A stretch of 64,000 nt of DNA, from positions 14,300,318 through 14,364,317 of the forward strand of contig NC_058506.1 of assembly GCF_020382885.2 (NCBI RefSeq). The letters run 5' to 3'. The position numbers were made by a program, and so were the translations under genes. Below the pieces are notes generated by a model that worked only from the letters and a program-made list of their open reading frames with translations, was not told the DNA's origin and searched no databases. Shown here piece after piece: positions 60,001-64,000 of this stretch. Position 1 is the stretch's first letter, and every line of letters begins with the position of its first letter. Source of the DNA: Scatophagus argus. Lineage: Eukaryota > Chordata > Actinopteri > Scatophagidae.

Positions 60001-62015
60001 AAATTGATCTACAGAGCTACCTCACTGAAGGCATTTCAGTGGGCTTAGGGTTGGATGAGTAATGGGACAAGGAACATCTGCAAAGCAGTCTAAATGTTTA
60101 CTTTACTGGATCAATAGAAGCCTTAATCCAAAGTTGAAACAACAAATCACTTGCCATAAATTTAATCCATAATTGTTTGATTAATTACTTATTACATTGT
60201 TTATCCTTTTTTGTTTTGTTTTGTTTTAAGCTTTAGACATTTACAGACTAAGAGATGACTAAAGTAATAAATTAACTAACTAATAATACAATATTCAAAA
60301 CTCTGTGTTTGTACAAGCAGTTCAGGTTTAAGTTTTAAGAAGCATTAAAAAAAAGGCTCATGCTTGCTTTATATGATATCTTTATACGGTATCTTTCCTC
60401 CAAAGTCATTTAAATACCTATATTTTTAGATCTATACTTATCTTGTTTTTTTATCCTATTTTATATCTTTCACTTTCTGTCTTGGTTGGGAAAACTGCAA
60501 GTGCAATGTCTGTACAAATAGAATTTCCCTTCAGGGATAAATAAAGAAATTCTTATTCTGATTCTGATATAGTTTTGGAAAGCTGTGTCGTCATTTTAAC
60601 CCAAACCTGACTGCTGTCAAAGAAAACGTAGTGAATTACTAACAGTTCTTAACGCTTCCTCCTCCCATACTGTCAGAGGAGACTCCAATATATTTATCTT
60701 TGTTTTTCTTGGCTTTCTTCCTCTCCTCTCTCAGTCTGTCGTCATCCTGGACAAACTCCACCATCTCCTTCACCTTCTGACGTACATTGATGCCCTGATC
60801 TTTACCATTCTCATCTGGAAAAACACAAGCATACAAACACACAAATACAAAGACAGAAACTTAAAAACAAAAGGACTACTGGCCAGACTGTCTTGACATT
60901 CATCGTGGCAGATATTCTGGTGACACCCTAACCATTAATCTAGTGCCACTGATGCTGGTCAATCGCAAGGTGTCTTTGTTTCCAAAATTTCTACTCATGC
61001 ACAAGAATTAACAAAATCAAACTGAAGAACTGGCATGAAATTTTACTCAGCATATTATATTCATTCATTCACTCAATGATCTTTCTGATAACATCTAATT
61101 TGTACACAAGATCTCTTAAATTTACTTAAAAGCAAAAAGGAAAAACAAGTTAAAAGTTAACCAGTAGCCCATTTTTATTTAGACACTCACCAATGAAGTG
61201 GTAGTTTTCTAGAGATCGCAGGTCATAGATGTGCTCTCGGGAACTGGTGACGACTCTTTCAGATCCATTCCTAATGAGATAGGCCAGCAGCAGTAAAGCC
61301 TTGCAGAAGGAGATGGGGAAAAAGAGAAAGCAAAGGATGAAACGACAGACATGATCAGATAGTTAACCACTGTGGCATGTAGTCAGCATTGCTCATTAAG
61401 AAATAATCTATATACCACATATGGTGATGTGGACAATAACGTAGTAGAGATGTCCTGCTCTGATCTAAGCAAGGAATCAAGAACCTTCCTCAGTAATGCA
61501 AAATCAAACTGATACATACACTGCTGCTTCTGAAATCAGTGCGCTTCACAATATAGAAATCAGCAGCAGAGCACATACAACACAGACACACCCGCAAACC
61601 AGAGTGCAAATGTACCTTGTATACTCGTCTCCAGTTCTTTTTATTGTCTTTCAGCATCCTGGTCCACAGCATGTTCATTACCTCTGGAAATTGCTCATAC
61701 ATAAAGGTAGATCTGTACACACAATCAAACATATTACAGTGCAACGATAACCGATGTAGGTAAACTACAGCAGAATCAAGTCTAGTGAACAGTCTGTGGA
61801 ATACTGGTCTTACTTGTCTACTATCTGCTTACTATCTGCCACCTGAGTGATGATGTGTATCCATTTACTTGCATATACAGTAACCATGTGTATGTATCTG
61901 TTACACATACTTGGCTATTTCTCCCATAAGTTGTCCGGAGGGTCCCCAGGGGTCGTCATTGGTGGCCTCTCTCACCTTGGACTCGATTTCTGAGTAGTTC
62001 ATCACCACGTTGGTG
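57051..62015 (-). CDS. clint1: clathrin interactor 1 (CLINT1 / epsinR / enthoprotin), 5' partial (first exon beyond right edge)
   Basis: Exons in transcript order: 61911-62015, 61616-61712, 61191-61299, 60654 or 60671-60814, 59972 or 59980 down to 59812, 59303-59519, 59130-59211, 58929-59006, 57966-58282, 57626-57809, 57051-57457. There are 636 codons in the window. The segment starts TNVVMNYSEIESKVREATND, so only the short first exon (MLNMWKVRELVDKA-like) is missing. Residues up to about KKAKKNKDKYIGVSSDS form the ENTH domain, which binds PI4P and the SNARE Vti1b. The unstructured tail has adaptor/clathrin motifs: GGFADF, EFGDWNAF, ELFDLMG, STWSDPSVNISLD. A Met/Gly-rich end finishes QDAFANFGSFGK. 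The protein works at the trans-Golgi network and endosomes with AP-1 and clathrin. Teleosts often keep two clint1 copies; I cannot say which this is. Confidence 0.96.
60521..60570 (+). mobile_element. retroelement 3' tail, second copy
   Basis: GAATTTCCCTTCAGGGATAA followed by ATAAAGAAATTCTTATTCTG and ATTCTGAT shares order and motifs with 46311-46351. It lies about 85 bp downstream, in gene sense, of the clint1 exon near 60654-60814. AT-rich sequence to its left (from about 60180) may be part of the same insertion. Confidence 0.55.
60654..62015 (-). CDS. clint1: clint1 exons encoding the ENTH domain
   Basis: Exons 61911-62015, 61616-61712, 61191-61299 and about 60654-60814 encode NYSEIESKVREATNDDPWGP, TFMYEQFPEVMNMLWTRML, KDNKKNWRRVYK, LLLLAYLIRNGSERVVTSS, REHIYDLRSLENYHF and DQGINVRQKVKEMVEFVQDD. 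These are nearly identical to the mammalian ENTH domain (lipid- and SNARE-binding fold). The domain lacks its first roughly 14 residues here because exon 1 is outside the window. Confidence 0.95.
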
Positions 62016-64000
62016 CTGTTGACACAAACACATATTCCAACCTTAAAATATTTGGAATACCATAAACATTTCAAACACTGAAAAGAAAGGTGTGGCTTTC
62101 CTTTCTTGGTCTCTGTCCACTTACTGTGAACACTATTTTTATTACTGCCAGTCAGCCTTGCTGCAAAATGGAAATGTTCAAATCAACAAATGTTCTGTGA
62201 CACTTCTCAGTTTTGTGCAAATATTAAACGTCTCACTCATGCAACACACACGCACACATACACACAAGTTTAGAAAAACTGTGGAAAACAGGGTTATTAC
62301 AATGGCTATATTCATGCATGTGTCATACACACAATGAAGTCAAGTAAAACAAGGAGAATCTTCACTCAATAAATAATGAATGACTGCTTCCTAAAAGCTT
62401 ACGGTCTGACCACTGCACTTCAGAGGACAGGAATGCATGTGTGCACAAATGCACACAGAGGCAAAATGAGGTGAGCAGGGTGTGTATATCCATCTTTGTG
62501 AGTGTGTGTGTAAAACTGCAAGGTAAACACAGTCAAACCTCCCCATGAGCACTGTCGGCTTCCTCTGGCTTTCTCTACAGACTACCGGCAAAAAACACGA
62601 CCAAAGAAGTGCAGCTTGAAATAAATCTCTTCCTTTCCACTCCGACAGGATTCTATCTTATCTACTCCTCATTCACCCTCTCATCTCACACTCCGTCAAC
62701 TGGCATTTTTTCAAATTTCTATCTCCTTCCCTTCACAATTTCCAATCCTTATCATCTATTCATCACTTCTTTATTTCTGAGAAGTCTTTTCTCACCTTTT
62801 CCTCCCTGTCCCTCTGAGCTATACCACCCTGGTAGCTAAAAAAAGAGTTACATTACAGAAGCTACCTTTGACTATATTAGTGTCAGCAGATAAGACAGAA
62901 ACAGACAGTGAGAGTTCCATGATAGCATAACTCTTGATCTGCAGGAAAAGCAAGGCCAACGCCAGCTCTGTTGAGGCAGATCAATAAAAGAGTGTATTCA
63001 TCGTGCCAAGTCAGGCACAACCAACAGCTGATGGGAGCTGGTGTCGATTACTCCATCTAAAGCTTTCACGAGCTCTCTGTCTGCTCTGTTTTGATATATT
63101 CTCTCCTCTTATCACCTTTCTTCTGTCTCTTCACTTATCTCTCCTTTATGCTACTTTATTCTATCTATTTTTTGTGCTTTCATGTGGCACAAGCACACTA
63201 AACTGTTCACTTTAACCTTGTTTGTTTGCTATCAAAATGCAAATGCAGATTAATAACCAAAAGGGAGATGAAACCTCTGACTTTTAATTAACCGCCTCTT
63301 GCACAAAAACACAGTAAAAAAATCACAACAGTTGCAAGAAATAAGAATACACATAACAATCAAAGAACAGAGCAATGTATTAAAATGAGATAGTGGGTTG
63401 CAGGAAGAATTTGAATGTGTTAAGTTTGAAAAAAAAAACCAAAAACATAGTTCAAACTTTCTGAGAGGTGTTAATGCAACAATAGTCCATGTTGCATGCA
63501 TGTACTAACTGTACAACTGTAAAACTGTACTAATGTTCTGTTCTTCACTGTCATTTTTGTAAATGAGGTGAAAAATGTAATGACGGGTTTAACACCACTA
63601 CAAACTACAATCTCAATAATAAAAACACAGTTAAACTAATGCCTCTCTGACAGTGTGAATCAAAACTTAATAATATTATCTTTGTGAAGGTAGCATTTAT
63701 GGCTGAGCTGCTGTACTCACTTGCCTTAGATTTTACAGATGTACCTCATGAAGTGACCAATAATAAGACTTAATTTGGTTCATCAACATTACTGTAGGCA
63801 CAAACTGCATTCTGATAACAGGCGTGTACAATTAATTGAACTTTTAATAAAATAATAGATACAAACTCTATAAAAAACCTACTAAAAAAATAACTTATCC
63901 CAGGACGTTGAACTGAACTAACACGTATAAGCAACTAAACTCAAAAACAGAAAAAGACCAGTGCAGCCTGAAGCACTGGTCACATCAAGATGCAATGATC
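62016..64000 (-). other. clint1 first intron (left part), no exon seen
   Basis: I looked for the minus-strand text of the first coding exon (LNMWKVRELVDK) and did not find it, so the intron continues past the right edge. The content is AT-rich with T/C-rich runs (62600-62830, 63060-63180) and no recognisable gene. Confidence 0.6.

Noticed and set aside
1..64000. CRISPR arrays, operons, prophage, tRNA and rRNA genes, known microRNA hairpins
   Set aside because: None seen; the window is vertebrate nuclear DNA with spliced genes, and regular repeats present are microsatellites.

Overview
The window is nuclear DNA from a ray-finned fish, most likely a spiny-rayed (percomorph) teleost. It carries four vertebrate genes with short GT-AG introns, many CA/GT, GATA-type and homopolymer microsatellites, and fragments of repeats familiar from percomorph genomes. 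There is no bacterial, organellar or viral gene content.

All four recognised genes lie on the minus strand, head to tail. From right to left (5' to 3' for the genes) they are: clint1 (epsinR; first coding exon beyond the right edge, CDS in window 57051-62015), tcerg1 (CA150 transcription elongation regulator, complete, 41284-53311), pcyox1l (prenylcysteine oxidase 1-like, complete, 34627-40123) and crebrf (CREB3 regulatory factor, complete, CDS 10142-18515, with non-coding 5' exons probably reaching about 28 kb and a long 3' UTR below 10.1 kb). The human orthologues all map to distal 5q, so this looks like a conserved synteny block that has been compacted. I rebuilt every exon by hand from splice sites. 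Three of the four gene models stay in frame from start to stop: CREBRF 725 aa, PCYOX1L 501 aa and TCERG1 1027 aa. CLINT1 has 636 aa in the window.

Layout: 1-6724 has no gene I can support (microsatellites, paired CRE sites, a hairpin just inside the next region). 6725-10141 is the probable crebrf 3' UTR. 10142-18743 holds the crebrf coding exons and a short 5' UTR exon. 18744-27916 is the large crebrf 5' intron, with a broken hAT transposase fragment and a GC-rich CRE/CCAAT element. About 27.9-28.1 kb is the likely crebrf promoter. 28.2-34.6 kb is intergenic (poly-G, poly-C, tetranucleotide repeat, a perfect 24-bp foldback). 34.6-40.2 kb is pcyox1l, 40.7-53.4 kb is tcerg1, 53.8-54.8 kb holds unidentified exon-like sequence, and 55-64 kb is clint1 with its 3' UTR.

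The genes do not form a pathway: an ER-stress/metabolic transcriptional regulator, an FAD thioether oxidase of prenylcysteine degradation, a spliceosome-polymerase II coupling factor, and a clathrin adaptor of TGN/endosome traffic. I found no new multi-gene system. The most checkable leads are microsatellites placed exactly at splice sites, notably a (TG)30 tract at the 3' splice site of a frame-neutral pcyox1l exon, an arrangement like that at CFTR exon 9.
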